This document shows, piece by piece, positions 24,015 to 33,513 of a DNA stretch of 64,000 nt; within the stretch, counting starts at the first letter, position 1; the number at the start of each line of letters is the position of its first letter. The notes under the pieces were generated by a model that made no database searches, was not told where the DNA came from, and saw only the letters and a list, made by a program, of their open reading frames with translations. Made by a program: the position numbers and the translations under genes. The DNA is from Clostridium porci (GTDB taxonomy: Bacteria; Bacillota; Clostridia; Lachnospirales; Lachnospiraceae), in NCBI RefSeq assembly GCF_009696375.1, contig NZ_VUMD01000006.1, positions 124,001-188,000 on the forward strand. The letters are read 5' to 3'.

Positions 24015-24407
24015 TTAAAAAATTTCTTCCATGTCATATCGCTGTGGCATCCCTTCATCCTTTCCCTTTTTTAAGAAGGTTTGATAGGCAATCATATCCC
24101 CCTCCTCATCAAAAAGAGCCAGCTCCGAAATATACTTCCCTACCAGGTCTCCGCTTTCTAAGGTTGCTGAATACACTGCGGTTGTATGTTCATCATTTTT
24201 GAATGTCGGATCATTGACCTCCTTTTTCAGAAGCTGATTATACATGCTTTTTTCCTGTCCTGTTACTGTTTTCGGAGTTCCGTCCCCGTCCGTTCCTCCA
24301 TCTCCCCAAGCCATACCGCTGATTTTGGGAAGCGTTCGTTTTCCTGCGTGCGCTTCGCACAGTTTCTTTCTCCCAATGACTGTAATAACTCCTTCAATCG
24401 CTGCCAT
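24015..24407 (-). CDS. tail-collar fibre protein (DUF3751-like)
   Basis: 130 aa from ATG behind GGAAGGAA. KISGMAWGDGGTD, then ATLESGDLVGKYISELALFD, matches the phage tail-collar fibre N-terminal family. Follows gpI as in P2-like tails. Confidence 0.7.
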   Translation of the reverse strand: MAAIEGVITVIGRKKLCEAHAGKRTLPKISGMAWGDGGTDGDGTPKTVTGQEKSMYNQLLKKEVNDPTFKNDEHTTAVYSATLESGDLVGKYISELALFDEEGDMIAYQTFLKKGKDEGMPQRYDMEEIF

Positions 24408-24421
24408 TTCCTTCCTCCTTC

Positions 24422-25357
24422 TTATTGTAAGTACGGCCCGCCATTTAACCTTCTGTTTCCATCCAGTTTCCATGTTCCGTCTAACTTATTGATTACTGTA
24501 ATGATAATGTTTCCGCTTGTAACACTAGCTTTTGTGCGGGTTGAAAATACCAATCTCTTCTGATTGTGAATCTTAACAGGACTGCTGCTTGCGCTCTCCG
24601 CGCCAGCTCGGATTTTTATTTTCTGCCTGGCTTTTCCTATCAGGTAATTTTGTCCCTTTGATTGAACATGGGTTCTAAAACATGCCCCCAAGCTGACTGC
24701 CGATGGATAAAAATTCATCGTTTTTCTATACAAGCTCAGCTTGCGTCTCCCATCAAGTTTCCATGTCCCGTCCAATCGCTGGTATGCTATATTGCCTCTT
24801 GGGTAAAATCGAGTTGTCATCTGCACACTGCTTTTGTACGCAATATTTACCCTATAACCTAATGCTATGATAAACATAAAGTATTCGAGCCAGGAACGTA
24901 CATTCTTATAGCGTTTGAGCTGCCGCTCCACTTCTTTTCCGTACCCAAGAGGGACTTCATGCCCTTCCGCGTATGCATATGCTTTAAAATGGTATGGTTT
25001 ACCGTTATAATCATGCCATTCTTCTATGTACCCTCCAGCCAAAATTGTTTCCAAAAACTCACTCAGAATTGACGGAGTGCCTGCGCGCATATACCAGGCT
25101 AGCGTCTGCGTAACTAGGCGCTCTTTTTGCTTTCTTGGAAATGTCTGGTCGTAATACTGTGTGCCCATTTCCAAAGCCATCAAATCAAGCGCCTCCTCCG
25201 GTACTTTCTCAATTGTGGCGTAAAGCGGTAAAGCACGCGCATAAACCTGATATTTTTTCATTGCTTCCCGTACTGCATAGCTGACTGCTTCTGCTTCTGC
25301 TGACATCAGATTAATCGGGGCGATATTCTTAATTTCTCCGTTCCAAAAATCAACCAT
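24422..25357 (-). CDS. phage tail protein I (P2 gpI-like) with repeat extension
   Basis: 311 aa. N-terminal ~170 residues fit gpI (IEKVPEEALDLMALEMGTQYYD..., FLETILAGGYIEEWHDYNG). The C-terminal half carries repeats LDGTWKLDGRRKLS, LDGTWKLDGNRRLNGG, unusual for gpI, likely a linker or attachment region for fibres. Overlaps gpJ by 8 nt. Confidence 0.85.
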   Translation of the reverse strand: MVDFWNGEIKNIAPINLMSAEAEAVSYAVREAMKKYQVYARALPLYATIEKVPEEALDLMALEMGTQYYDQTFPRKQKERLVTQTLAWYMRAGTPSILSEFLETILAGGYIEEWHDYNGKPYHFKAYAYAEGHEVPLGYGKEVERQLKRYKNVRSWLEYFMFIIALGYRVNIAYKSSVQMTTRFYPRGNIAYQRLDGTWKLDGRRKLSLYRKTMNFYPSAVSLGACFRTHVQSKGQNYLIGKARQKIKIRAGAESASSSPVKIHNQKRLVFSTRTKASVTSGNIIITVINKLDGTWKLDGNRRLNGGPYLQ

Positions 25358-26495
25358 CTCTCAGCCCTCCGTACGTAACTACCGGTGCGCCTGCCACTGC
25401 AATCTGAGCTTCCGTAAGTTCCGTGTAGGATGGTTTTGTCACCTCTACTGACTGTGCCCCGGCCTTTATCAGTTCATAAATTAACTGCGTTGGCGTTATG
25501 TCCCTCCCAATATGCCTCTGCCATGCAATATAATTATTGCAGGCGTTCTCCACTTCGGCTTTAATGGTCGTCTCTTTGTTCCTATCCGCGCTTTGGATAT
25601 AATAAGTAAACTCTATTTCATAATTAACTATTTCCGGTTTTTTAACGACTACCTTGTCAGTAAGAGGACGGACGCTGCTATTTTCCAAATATTCTGTTAG
25701 CCCTTTCACAAAACCATCCGATGGGATTTCACCATTTTCAGCTACATAAATATCAACCTCTCCAGGTGCTTCTGATATAATTCGGCACTCACTAATCGCG
25801 GGGCTGTACGTTTTGACCCAGTATTCATATGCACTTTGAGGGCCAGCTGTGGAATAGCTGGACGGAGATAAATACACCCGTTCTGCCAACTCCTCGTCTG
25901 TCTCCCGGTCTGTTCCGCCGGATGACTGCGTAATATTTCGGATGCTAAGTATGTATGGCAGAGGATCCACTAAAGTCTGTATGTCGCCGGGAAGAAAACC
26001 GTTGCCAATGCTTCCGGCCGTTTGACATTTTACAGCAACGTCCACGTATAGATTCCCAGCCAGGATTTCAGCCGGATCTATCGTCTCAAAATATAGATCA
26101 ATTCCCTTCACTCTGGTCCCCTTCGGAATTTCTGCCGTTTTGCTTAATACCGCTGACAATGTAAAACGTACAGTGGCTTGCGCTGCGGAGGGTTCGTTTC
26201 GCCTTACTCCTTTAAGCGCTGCCAAATTGTCAAGAAAACTCCCTGTGCTGTATTTGAGCAGACCCATTTTTCCGGCCCTATCTCCATATTGGTACGCCTG
26301 ATAGATTGCCACGGCACAGGAGTATAGAATCAAGCGATATGGATCCGCCGGTGCCAGAGTCACATCTTTTCCTGTCAATTCTTTGAACTTTTCCTGATAA
26401 TCTTGTATCATCTTCTCCTGTAAATCTGCAAAGCTTATCCCGTCTATAAAGCTTACCTCTGGACAATCAGACAGTCGTGACAATATATCATTCAT
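25350..26495 (-). CDS. baseplate assembly protein J-like (Mu gp47 family)
   Basis: 381 aa. Contains GSFLDNLAALKGVRR, GTRVKGIDLYFETID, SGGTDRETDEELAERVYLSP and AGPQSAYEYWVKTYSPAI, the signature order of gpJ/gp47. Baseplate wedge component. Overlaps 26492-26812 by 4 nt. Confidence 0.92.
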   Translation of the reverse strand: MNDILSRLSDCPEVSFIDGISFADLQEKMIQDYQEKFKELTGKDVTLAPADPYRLILYSCAVAIYQAYQYGDRAGKMGLLKYSTGSFLDNLAALKGVRRNEPSAAQATVRFTLSAVLSKTAEIPKGTRVKGIDLYFETIDPAEILAGNLYVDVAVKCQTAGSIGNGFLPGDIQTLVDPLPYILSIRNITQSSGGTDRETDEELAERVYLSPSSYSTAGPQSAYEYWVKTYSPAISECRIISEAPGEVDIYVAENGEIPSDGFVKGLTEYLENSSVRPLTDKVVVKKPEIVNYEIEFTYYIQSADRNKETTIKAEVENACNNYIAWQRHIGRDITPTQLIYELIKAGAQSVEVTKPSYTELTEAQIAVAGAPVVTYGGLRDG

Positions 26496-26812
26496 GATCC
26501 ACTTCTCCCCTTTCCAGAAAAATAAATATGAGCAGTCATCTTTCCTGCTTCATGCCTATATAAAATATTGGTTATCTCCACTCTAGGCTCATACCGTTCG
26601 ACCTTGCGTACTGCCTCCAGATAAAAAAGATTTTCCGCTACTTCCGGAACCTCATCCAGGCATTTCCACGATATCCCGAAATCTCGATCCGCCGGTTGAC
26701 TTCCCGCACGCGTATTAAATAAGGTTGACAAGGTTCGAATTAGTTCTTCCTCATCTTCTGCATTCTGTACTGTAATTTTGAACCGCTGCTCTTCCACTTT
26801 CAGCCTCCTCAT
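26492..26812 (-). CDS. baseplate wedge protein, gp25/W-like
   Basis: 106 aa. TLFNTRAGSQPADRDFGISW, then YLEAVRKVERYEPRVEITN, corresponds to the gpW/gp25 family (core of the baseplate wedge). Position between gpU/V and gpJ agrees. Confidence 0.8.
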   Translation of the reverse strand: MRRLKVEEQRFKITVQNAEDEEELIRTLSTLFNTRAGSQPADRDFGISWKCLDEVPEVAENLFYLEAVRKVERYEPRVEITNILYRHEAGKMTAHIYFSGKGRSGS

Positions 26813-27198
26813 ACATATTCCTGGAGCGTTAATGACACGGTAGCCCTGTAGATCTCTCCGCCTCTCAGTATATAGTCATATGCCTGCGAACATTTGGTGA
26901 TCACCCATTTGTTTTTTCCTATCATTTTCTTTCCAATTACTAATTCATAAGCTTGCGCAGCTTCTGCCATTTGTTCCAGTGTCTTTAAAAGTTTACTTGG
27001 CCTGACTCCCAAAGAGGCATCCAATACTATTTCAAATGACGCTGTCTGCAAATTGGCCCCTCCATATTCTACGATTGGCTTTAGGCCGATTCGATCCAGG
27101 CTGTTCCAAGTCGAAGCTATTTCACGCTTAAAATTGCGAAACGTCAAAATGCGACTGTCAGCAACACGGAACCTAAGCTCTCCAAGCAACCCAACCAT
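26809..27198 (-). CDS. P2 gpU-like tail protein
   Basis: 129 aa with FRNFKREIASTWNSLDRIG and LLKTLEQMAEAAQAYELVIG plus WVITKCSQAYDYIL, the gpU pattern. Tail completion/baseplate. Confidence 0.8.
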   Translation of the reverse strand: MVGLLGELRFRVADSRILTFRNFKREIASTWNSLDRIGLKPIVEYGGANLQTASFEIVLDASLGVRPSKLLKTLEQMAEAAQAYELVIGKKMIGKNKWVITKCSQAYDYILRGGEIYRATVSLTLQEYV

Positions 27199-27199
27199 A

Positions 27200-27610
27200 T
27201 TATTCCTTCCTTTCCAATCGCTCTATGCGCTTTTCCAAGTCAATTAATTGTGAAAGTGTGCAGCTCCCCCCTGTCCCCTCCAGAATTATCTCATCTGCGT
27301 GAATCGTATATCGTCCCTGCTTTAATTCTTCCCACGCATTTGAATCAAACACCTTCTTGTAGCCAGCCATTCCAGCCTGTGGAGGCTCTGCTGTCCCCCA
27401 GAGGCGTCCCAGTATCACGCCAGAACTAGTATCATTTGACAAATGCAGCACCACTACCTGATCGCCTACCTTTGGCAGGGCATATTCGGAATGAAATGCA
27501 AACAGATGAAGCGGAGCCGTCGTGCTGTCCCGATCAGGATAATATACCTGTGCCATTCCAGCATCCGGATCAACCGCTGATATATTTCCCACTCTTACTA
27601 CATCCTCCAT
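27200..27610 (-). CDS. baseplate assembly protein V-like (tail spike hub)
   Basis: 136 aa. OB-fold region VRVGNISAVDPDAGMAQVYY and LPKVGDQVVVLHLSNDTSSG, then GVILGRLW, typical of gpV/gp45. Short C-terminal beta region and coiled tail LEKRIERLERKE. Forms the membrane-piercing spike. Confidence 0.85.
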   Translation of the reverse strand: MEDVVRVGNISAVDPDAGMAQVYYPDRDSTTAPLHLFAFHSEYALPKVGDQVVVLHLSNDTSSGVILGRLWGTAEPPQAGMAGYKKVFDSNAWEELKQGRYTIHADEIILEGTGGSCTLSQLIDLEKRIERLERKE

Positions 27611-27622
27611 AAGCCCTCCTTC

Positions 27623-28861
27623 TTATGCCGGTATCGTAATGGTTAATCCTGGATATATCCAATATCCATTATTCGAGCTGCTTTTCCCGTGTTTCTTTGC
27701 ATCTGCCTCAATGGCATCCTTATTCGCCTCATAAATCAGGGTATATTTAGACCCATTCCCGTATTTTTTCTTAGCCAAATCCCATAAAGTGTCACCTTTC
27801 TTTATCACATAGCTCTCCGCTCCAGCTGTAGATGCATTAGAGCCTGCGGTTTCACCATTCCCTGATTCTCCATTTTCTGTAATCCGGCTCAGCTTTAACT
27901 GCATGGTATATGACTTCCGTCCAATCGTATGTGATACCTGCTCCACAAAATAAATCCCGTCCATCTTTCCAAACTCTGAAAGCTGTACGGTCATACAGGC
28001 CATAATGGAAAGCTTTGGCGAAAGAGTAATCTGCATCGTTTCAGCTTTGCGGTTCGCGTTTAGAACAGCTCCTTCGCCAATCAGCCTTGCATCGGCTTCA
28101 TTGTCTGCTTTCTGTGTTGTCCTGTACAGTCGCTCCGGCGTTCCTACAATTACCTCTACTGTTTTTTTCGTAGCCGGATTTGTGTAGCTCACTTTAGCCC
28201 CTGTATAGGTTCCCTGCATGCTTTTTCGATAACTCCACTTTGACACCATCTGAGGCGTCAGAACAATAACCGGACGTTTTTTAAAGTAGGTTTTATAATC
28301 CCAGATGACCAAACGGTTTGCGTATACCTTCATTCCAAGCCCATACTTTTGACAGAGGGATTTTATAAAATCACTGTCTGCCTGGTTGCTCTGTTCCGTT
28401 TTTGCCACCTGTATCTCTGGAGCGTCATAAATGCTGGTCAGTCCATATTTGGAAGCGATTTCCGAAGCTATCAGGCTAATCGTAGCCGCCTCCCAGGTTC
28501 TTGTATTCATGGTTTCCTTAAAGCTTGTATTGACCGGTGCAGATACGCCGTTAATACTGCCAGACAACGGAGGGGATGAAAAGGAAAAATCATCCACCAC
28601 GAAATCCCCGCAGGCTACAGTCATCTTTTCGCCCTCATAGTTCCAGTTTTCAAGAATAACAGATGGCTGAATTACATCACCTGTTTGGGGTATCCAGGAG
28701 TTAACCCATTTTAAATCGCGGTCGTTTACCGAAAATGAAATCTTGTCTGATTCATCCACAGAATCAAAATATGAAAATGATTCCAAATAAGGATCCAGGC
28801 TTTTCCATACCTCAATCCCGTTATATACAACATTCACTGTTTTCTTGCGTGTCATCGTCAT
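27623..28861 (-). CDS. late control protein D-like hub protein with LysM
   Basis: 412 aa. gpD/gp27-like hub at residues 1-320 (SDFIKSLCQKYGLGMKVYAN, RLVIWDYKTY, LSPKLSIMACMTVQL). C-terminal LysM domain about residues 350-412 (SYVIKKGDTLWDLAKKKYG, IYPGLTITIPA). Start behind AAAGGTTAGACA. Confidence 0.87.
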   Translation of the reverse strand: MTMTRKKTVNVVYNGIEVWKSLDPYLESFSYFDSVDESDKISFSVNDRDLKWVNSWIPQTGDVIQPSVILENWNYEGEKMTVACGDFVVDDFSFSSPPLSGSINGVSAPVNTSFKETMNTRTWEAATISLIASEIASKYGLTSIYDAPEIQVAKTEQSNQADSDFIKSLCQKYGLGMKVYANRLVIWDYKTYFKKRPVIVLTPQMVSKWSYRKSMQGTYTGAKVSYTNPATKKTVEVIVGTPERLYRTTQKADNEADARLIGEGAVLNANRKAETMQITLSPKLSIMACMTVQLSEFGKMDGIYFVEQVSHTIGRKSYTMQLKLSRITENGESGNGETAGSNASTAGAESYVIKKGDTLWDLAKKKYGNGSKYTLIYEANKDAIEADAKKHGKSSSNNGYWIYPGLTITIPA

Positions 28862-28864
28862 TGT

Positions 28865-29071
28865 CTAACCTTTCCTCCATTCCGGCAGATCGTCCGGCTG
28901 CCTATTAGGCAGATCCGGTGTCTGAAGCTCTATGCCAGCCGGAAAAATAAAATAATCCAGCAAAGGGAAATTATGCTCCATCAGATAATCAAGGTGTCGT
29001 TCTTCACCGTAAACCTTTTTGGCGATTATGTCCCAAGTGTCGCCCTGGATTGTTCTATAGGTTGACGCCAT
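28865..29071 (-). CDS. P2 gpX-like tail protein
   Basis: 68 aa. YRTIQGDTWDIIAKKVYG, LLDYFIFPAGIELQTPDLP is the tail X / LysM-like small protein next to gpD. Confidence 0.85.
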   Translation of the reverse strand: MASTYRTIQGDTWDIIAKKVYGEERHLDYLMEHNFPLLDYFIFPAGIELQTPDLPNRQPDDLPEWRKG

Positions 29072-29096
29072 AGCTCCACCATCTCCTTAGTTGATT

Positions 29097-32000
29097 TTAA
29101 AATGCCGCCCGATATTGTTCTCTTTTATAACGTTCCATATATTCAATAAAACGATCAAACCCCTCGCTGGCGCCTGCTGTGATCTGGCTTCTGACGCTTT
29201 CTCCTCCTGGAACGTTGATGGTTAGATTACACACCGGCGCAAATGACGAGCTGCTGTTGTTCTCTACAATCGTCCCGGCTGTCAGACCCTCATACATCCG
29301 ATCGTAATTATGTTCTTCATAAGCTCCCAATAACCGTCCTGTTTCCCTCCACAGCTCCAAGGCACGGCCTGAATGTTCAATAGGAATGATGGCTTCCGGC
29401 CCTTCTTCTGCAACTTCAGCAAACTGCCTTGAATTAACAATTCCACCATTTTTATATCCTCTAGCTCTGTTCTCTGGAGAATCTGTCTTTCCAGATATAT
29501 CTACACCACGACTGTATGCCTCCACCGCTTGAAGGTTAACCGGCAATGGCACTGTCACTGGAACTATACCCTGTTCAAGCCTAGCTCTTACCGCACTTAG
29601 GAAATTTTCTGCCTCCTGCACCGCTTCTGGGCGTTTACGTTTTATTTCTTCTATACATGAATCCCCATATTTTGCCCCAGCTTCCTTTGAAGCAAGTATA
29701 GCAGTTGCCATGACAGGGTCATCGGCTGCTTTTTTTCCAAGCAGCGACCACAAAGAATCCTCGTTTCCTGATACTGCGCCTAATGCGTCCGCCTCATCCA
29801 TGGACTCCAGAACGCCCTGCACCATTGCGTCATTTAGATCGCCACCTGCTTTTTTATATTGCTCAATCAAGAGCTGCATCTGCTCCTGATTTGGCTCCAT
29901 TCCTTTTAAAAGCTCTCCTATGGCATCCTTATTTGCTTTGCTCATATGGTTTTGGCTTGCAGCGTCCAGGACGGCTATCTGCGCAGCATTGCCCCAATCT
30001 TCAGGCGCATACAGGCCCTTTGTTTTTAATCCGTTTAAGCTTTCATCTAATGACTTGTTGACTGCTTCCAACGCCGGGGCGATATCGCCTCCATAGGTAT
30101 CCATAACGGTATCACGCGTAGCCTGGTACACACCATTAAGAACCTGGGCCTTTCGCGCATAACGCTTCTGCCTAACCGCTTCTGACTGTGCCTCAAACTC
30201 TTCCTGGGATATGCCTCCATCCTTCCCTTGTTCTCCCAACATTCTCTGTGCATTCAGGGACGCCAATATTTGTTCGGAAGAACTGTCAATGCTTTCAATG
30301 GCTTCCTTTGCATATTCATTTAACGCATCCTGGTAATTCTGGAACGTCTCTGGCGTTAGGGCTGCACCCGAAAAATCATCTTGTATCATCTGGAGCTTTG
30401 CAGCGCTTTGAGCATCGGATATCATGGCGGTCACTTCAGAAATTTCATCTAGGTAGTCCCTAACGATTTTATCTTTATCCAGTGTCAGCCCATTTTCCGT
30501 GATGTCCTGAAGTGTTTCCTGTAACCCCTGTTTCAGCGGCTCCAGTTGGTTATACAGGGATTGGTAGAATGCGTCACTGTTCTCTAATAATCCGTCTCCC
30601 TCCTCTCCCATAACAATGCCTACAGCCAGCTTCAACTCATATCCCCGGCTTGTAATGTATTCCTGGGCATCTTTCACATACTGGTCTACCGCGGACACAT
30701 AAGACTGTGTGTCGCTTTCATCAAATTTTATCCCCAGGGAAAGCTTCCACCCGGCCTTATTGATCTCCCTTATCCCGGACTGCATCGAATCGTAGATTTT
30801 GGAGGTTTTCTCCCCTGCTTCTGACAGCTCGTCTATGCTCTGGAAAAGTCCCTCCCCAAGCGTGTTCCTGGCTGCTTCCTCCAGATCTTTTAAAGATAGC
30901 GTTATATCTCCAAAATGTTCAGCCAGGCTTTGCTGTGCGGCTTTCCGTTCCGCTTCTTGTATTGCGGTTGTGATTCCTACGATTGCCCCTATTGCCAATC
31001 CGGCCGCCGCTACTGGCCATGCGGAGACTATGCCGGAAAGCGATGACAGTAACTTCACGCCATTTTTTGCTGCTTTTACCGCCTTAAATGTTAGAAGGGC
31101 TGATGCAATTCCTGCGATCCCGCCTTCGATGGCCTGGGGATTTTTTGCCAGCCATTTTCCTATATCCATAACAGGCCCGAAAAATTCTTCCAGCCATTTT
31201 CCGAAGTTTTTCATCAGTCTCCGAGCCGTTGGTATATCTTCTTCCAGTCTGTCCGTAAAGCTTGATACCCATGCGACTGCATATTGAGCTGCCTCCCTCA
31301 TGTCATCAGAAAAACCTTCGTAAAGTTCGATTCCGGCACCCTGGGCTGCGCTCGACAAAAGGGTTAAATCTCCTTTCAGGTTATCCAGCCTCATTTTCGA
31401 CATCGCCTCAGCGGCTCCGGCGCTGTTATTAATCTCTTCCGTCAGCTTTTTAAAATCATCCTCCGAAGTGTTCACAATCGCAAGCAGGCCAGACATTCCC
31501 TCCTTGCCTGCAATACCTGCGGCATATTCTGCTTGTTCCGCTTCCGTCAGGTTTGAAAAGCCCGCTCTTAAATCATTTAATAGCTGGCTCAGCGATTTCA
31601 TCTCTCCCTTTTCGTCTACCAATGACAGAGAGAGCGCATCCATGTAACCCTGCATCTGTTTTGTTGGCTTTGCAAGGTTTGTAAACATGGTTCTCATTGC
31701 GGTTCCAGCCTGCTCAGCCTTAATCCCGGTATTTGCCATTAATCCGGCTGCCAGAGCTACTTCCTCGATTGTGTATCCGAGCGATCCGGCAACAGGCGCT
31801 ACATATTTAAATGTCTCGCCCATCATGGCAACATTTGTATTTGAACTGCTGGATGCCTGCGCAAGCACGTCAGCAAACCTGTCCGACTCATCCGCTGCCA
31901 TTCCAAATGCCGTCATTGCATCTGTGACAATGTCAGATACCCTCCCAAGATCTTCCCCAGACGCGGCGGCCAGGTTCATAATTCCCGGAAGCCCTTTCAG

Positions 32001-32459
32001 CATGTCCTGGGTTTTCCAGCCAGCCATAGCCATATACTCTAAGCCTTGTCCGGCTTCCTCTGCCGTAAACTGGGTGGTTTCCCCCATTTTTTTAGCCAAA
32101 GCGTTCAGCTTCTCCATATCTGCGGCTGAAGCCTGGGAAATTGCCTGCACCGTACTCATTTGCTGCTCGAATCCCATCCCCACCATAGTGGATGCGCCAA
32201 TCAATCCGGCAACTCCCGCAGCCGCTACCTTGCTTCCCTTTGCTATCGCGCCAAATACCTGATCTGAAATTTTCCCCAGGGTATCAATTCCCTTCACGCT
32301 CATTCCGCCAAAGGAATCTCCCACTGCCTTAGCTGATAAGCCAGCCTGTCGTTCCAGGGAACTGATTTCACGCTTCGCCCTTTGAATAGAAGCGGAAAGA
32401 GAGGCATTTGTCCCGCCTGATATCATGATTTCAAGTTCGTATTTTTTCTTCCCTGCCAT
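29097..32459 (-). CDS. tail tape measure protein (TP901 family)
   Basis: 1120 aa, the longest gene. TP901-type core near residues 85-330 (MVGMGFEQQMSTVQAISQAS, TTQFTAEEAGQGLEYMAMAG, NTGIKAEQAGTAMRTMFTNL). Hydrophobic segments near 455-500, long helical middle, C-terminal RGYKNGGIVNSRQFAEVAE and EAIIPIEHSGRALELW. Sets tail length. Begins 1 nt before the stop of the frameshift extension upstream. Confidence 0.93.
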   Translation of the reverse strand: MAGKKKYELEIMISGGTNASLSASIQRAKREISSLERQAGLSAKAVGDSFGGMSVKGIDTLGKISDQVFGAIAKGSKVAAAGVAGLIGASTMVGMGFEQQMSTVQAISQASAADMEKLNALAKKMGETTQFTAEEAGQGLEYMAMAGWKTQDMLKGLPGIMNLAAASGEDLGRVSDIVTDAMTAFGMAADESDRFADVLAQASSSSNTNVAMMGETFKYVAPVAGSLGYTIEEVALAAGLMANTGIKAEQAGTAMRTMFTNLAKPTKQMQGYMDALSLSLVDEKGEMKSLSQLLNDLRAGFSNLTEAEQAEYAAGIAGKEGMSGLLAIVNTSEDDFKKLTEEINNSAGAAEAMSKMRLDNLKGDLTLLSSAAQGAGIELYEGFSDDMREAAQYAVAWVSSFTDRLEEDIPTARRLMKNFGKWLEEFFGPVMDIGKWLAKNPQAIEGGIAGIASALLTFKAVKAAKNGVKLLSSLSGIVSAWPVAAAGLAIGAIVGITTAIQEAERKAAQQSLAEHFGDITLSLKDLEEAARNTLGEGLFQSIDELSEAGEKTSKIYDSMQSGIREINKAGWKLSLGIKFDESDTQSYVSAVDQYVKDAQEYITSRGYELKLAVGIVMGEEGDGLLENSDAFYQSLYNQLEPLKQGLQETLQDITENGLTLDKDKIVRDYLDEISEVTAMISDAQSAAKLQMIQDDFSGAALTPETFQNYQDALNEYAKEAIESIDSSSEQILASLNAQRMLGEQGKDGGISQEEFEAQSEAVRQKRYARKAQVLNGVYQATRDTVMDTYGGDIAPALEAVNKSLDESLNGLKTKGLYAPEDWGNAAQIAVLDAASQNHMSKANKDAIGELLKGMEPNQEQMQLLIEQYKKAGGDLNDAMVQGVLESMDEADALGAVSGNEDSLWSLLGKKAADDPVMATAILASKEAGAKYGDSCIEEIKRKRPEAVQEAENFLSAVRARLEQGIVPVTVPLPVNLQAVEAYSRGVDISGKTDSPENRARGYKNGGIVNSRQFAEVAEEGPEAIIPIEHSGRALELWRETGRLLGAYEEHNYDRMYEGLTAGTIVENNSSSSFAPVCNLTINVPGGESVRSQITAGASEGFDRFIEYMERYKREQYRAAF

Positions 32460-32656
32460 CTATCTCCGCCTCCTGTTCATTTCCTGCTGTAATTCCTTCG
32501 CCAAATCATTTGCTTCCCTGGCCATACGGGCTGCTTGATAAATCGGAAGGTCATAAAAAAATTGGGGGCCTGATTTTGTAAATCGTCCCGCAGCAATGAA
32601 TGCCCGGTTTGCTTTCTCTATATCCTCAGCGCAGCCTATTCCGACAGGAAGAAAAA
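32460..32656 (-). CDS. -1 frameshift extension of the tail assembly chaperone
   Basis: In the -1 frame after the slippery T-TTT-TTC (32651-32657), translation continues about 65 residues (GIGCAEDIEKANRAFIAAGR, KSGPQFFYDLPIYQAARMAR, ANDLAKELQQEMNRRRR) and stops just before the tape measure start. No start codon of its own. Matches the E/E' or G/GT arrangement, where the long chaperone form binds the tape measure. Confidence 0.8.
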
Positions 32657-32971
32657 ACGATATACCCGGTTTTTGAGATATACCGAATCCTTTGCCTTAA
32701 GCTCCATGATCGCCTCGATTGGATACCCACACACTCTGGACGCCACTACCTGCGCGAACAAAAGTGTGCTCTCCTGCATGGCAACGCCTCCCCCTCCCTG
32801 GGCCATATACAAGTCATAGACCATGTTAAGATCCCGGCCTGTCATATTTCTTAGTCCTGTCATATCCAACTGCGTAATTTTCATTCCCTGATATTCCACC
32901 GGAGTTTTCAGATTCAATATCAGCCAGTCTTTCTTTGATTCGTTTGTCATGTTCGGTTCTTTCTTGTCCAT
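32636..32971 (-). CDS. tail assembly chaperone, short form (P2 gpE-like)
   Basis: 111 aa. LKTPVEYQGMKITQLDMTGL and NMTGRDLNMVYDLY fit Phage_TAC (gpE) proteins. The zero-frame ends YRFFFLSE at TAG, 13 nt after the slippery site. Confidence 0.85.
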   Translation of the reverse strand: MDKKEPNMTNESKKDWLILNLKTPVEYQGMKITQLDMTGLRNMTGRDLNMVYDLYMAQGGGGVAMQESTLLFAQVVASRVCGYPIEAIMELKAKDSVYLKNRVYRFFFLSE

Positions 32972-32986
32972 TGCGTTTTTCCTTTC

Positions 32987-33502
32987 TTAGCACATGTCCC
33001 TTACTTCCTTTAAGACGTCCTTTCCATTGATGATATAGATACCGTTAAATCGATCGATTTCAATCATTGTCTTTCCATCCAATACCACCTTATAATAGCT
33101 GAGCCCCAGCGTAACGCTGGAGCCCATTTTCCCTCCTGCTTTCATAGAGCCTGGCGTAAACTTTTTAAGCATTCCTCTGACTGAAACACTGATCTGCTGG
33201 TATTTGACTATACCCGTTCCCGCATCCGATCCCTGCAAAGCGCCGTTTAGCGTCAAATCCGCAGATTCGGTTGGATCCATAACTGAAAAAATATCCTCAC
33301 ACAAAGACATAAAGGATACTTCCATTTCCATGTCATCAATCAGTCCTACAACCGGGATATCCATATTTCCGCCGGTTCCGGCACCCTCCATGGTATCCGT
33401 CAGGTTTGTCACTTCTGGGAGCGTCAGTTCCCCGGCCACCCCAATGAGCTGCTTTCCATTTTTATATGCATTAAACCGATTAATAAGATGTGTCTTAAAC
33501 AT
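32987..33502 (-). CDS. tail tube protein (P2 FII-like)
   Basis: 171 aa. NRFNAYKNGKQLIGVAGELT, DMEMEVSFMSLCEDIFSVMD and ISVSVRGMLKKFTPGSMKAG are characteristic of the major tail tube protein of contractile tails. Adjacent to the sheath. Confidence 0.9.
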   Translation of the reverse strand: MFKTHLINRFNAYKNGKQLIGVAGELTLPEVTNLTDTMEGAGTGGNMDIPVVGLIDDMEMEVSFMSLCEDIFSVMDPTESADLTLNGALQGSDAGTGIVKYQQISVSVRGMLKKFTPGSMKAGGKMGSSVTLGLSYYKVVLDGKTMIEIDRFNGIYIINGKDVLKEVRDMC

Positions 33503-33513
33503 TACAATTCCTC

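Noticed and set aside
31687..32262. 191-codon plus-strand ORF opposite the tape measure gene
   Set aside because: Antisense shadow of an Ala/Gly-rich region; no start signal.
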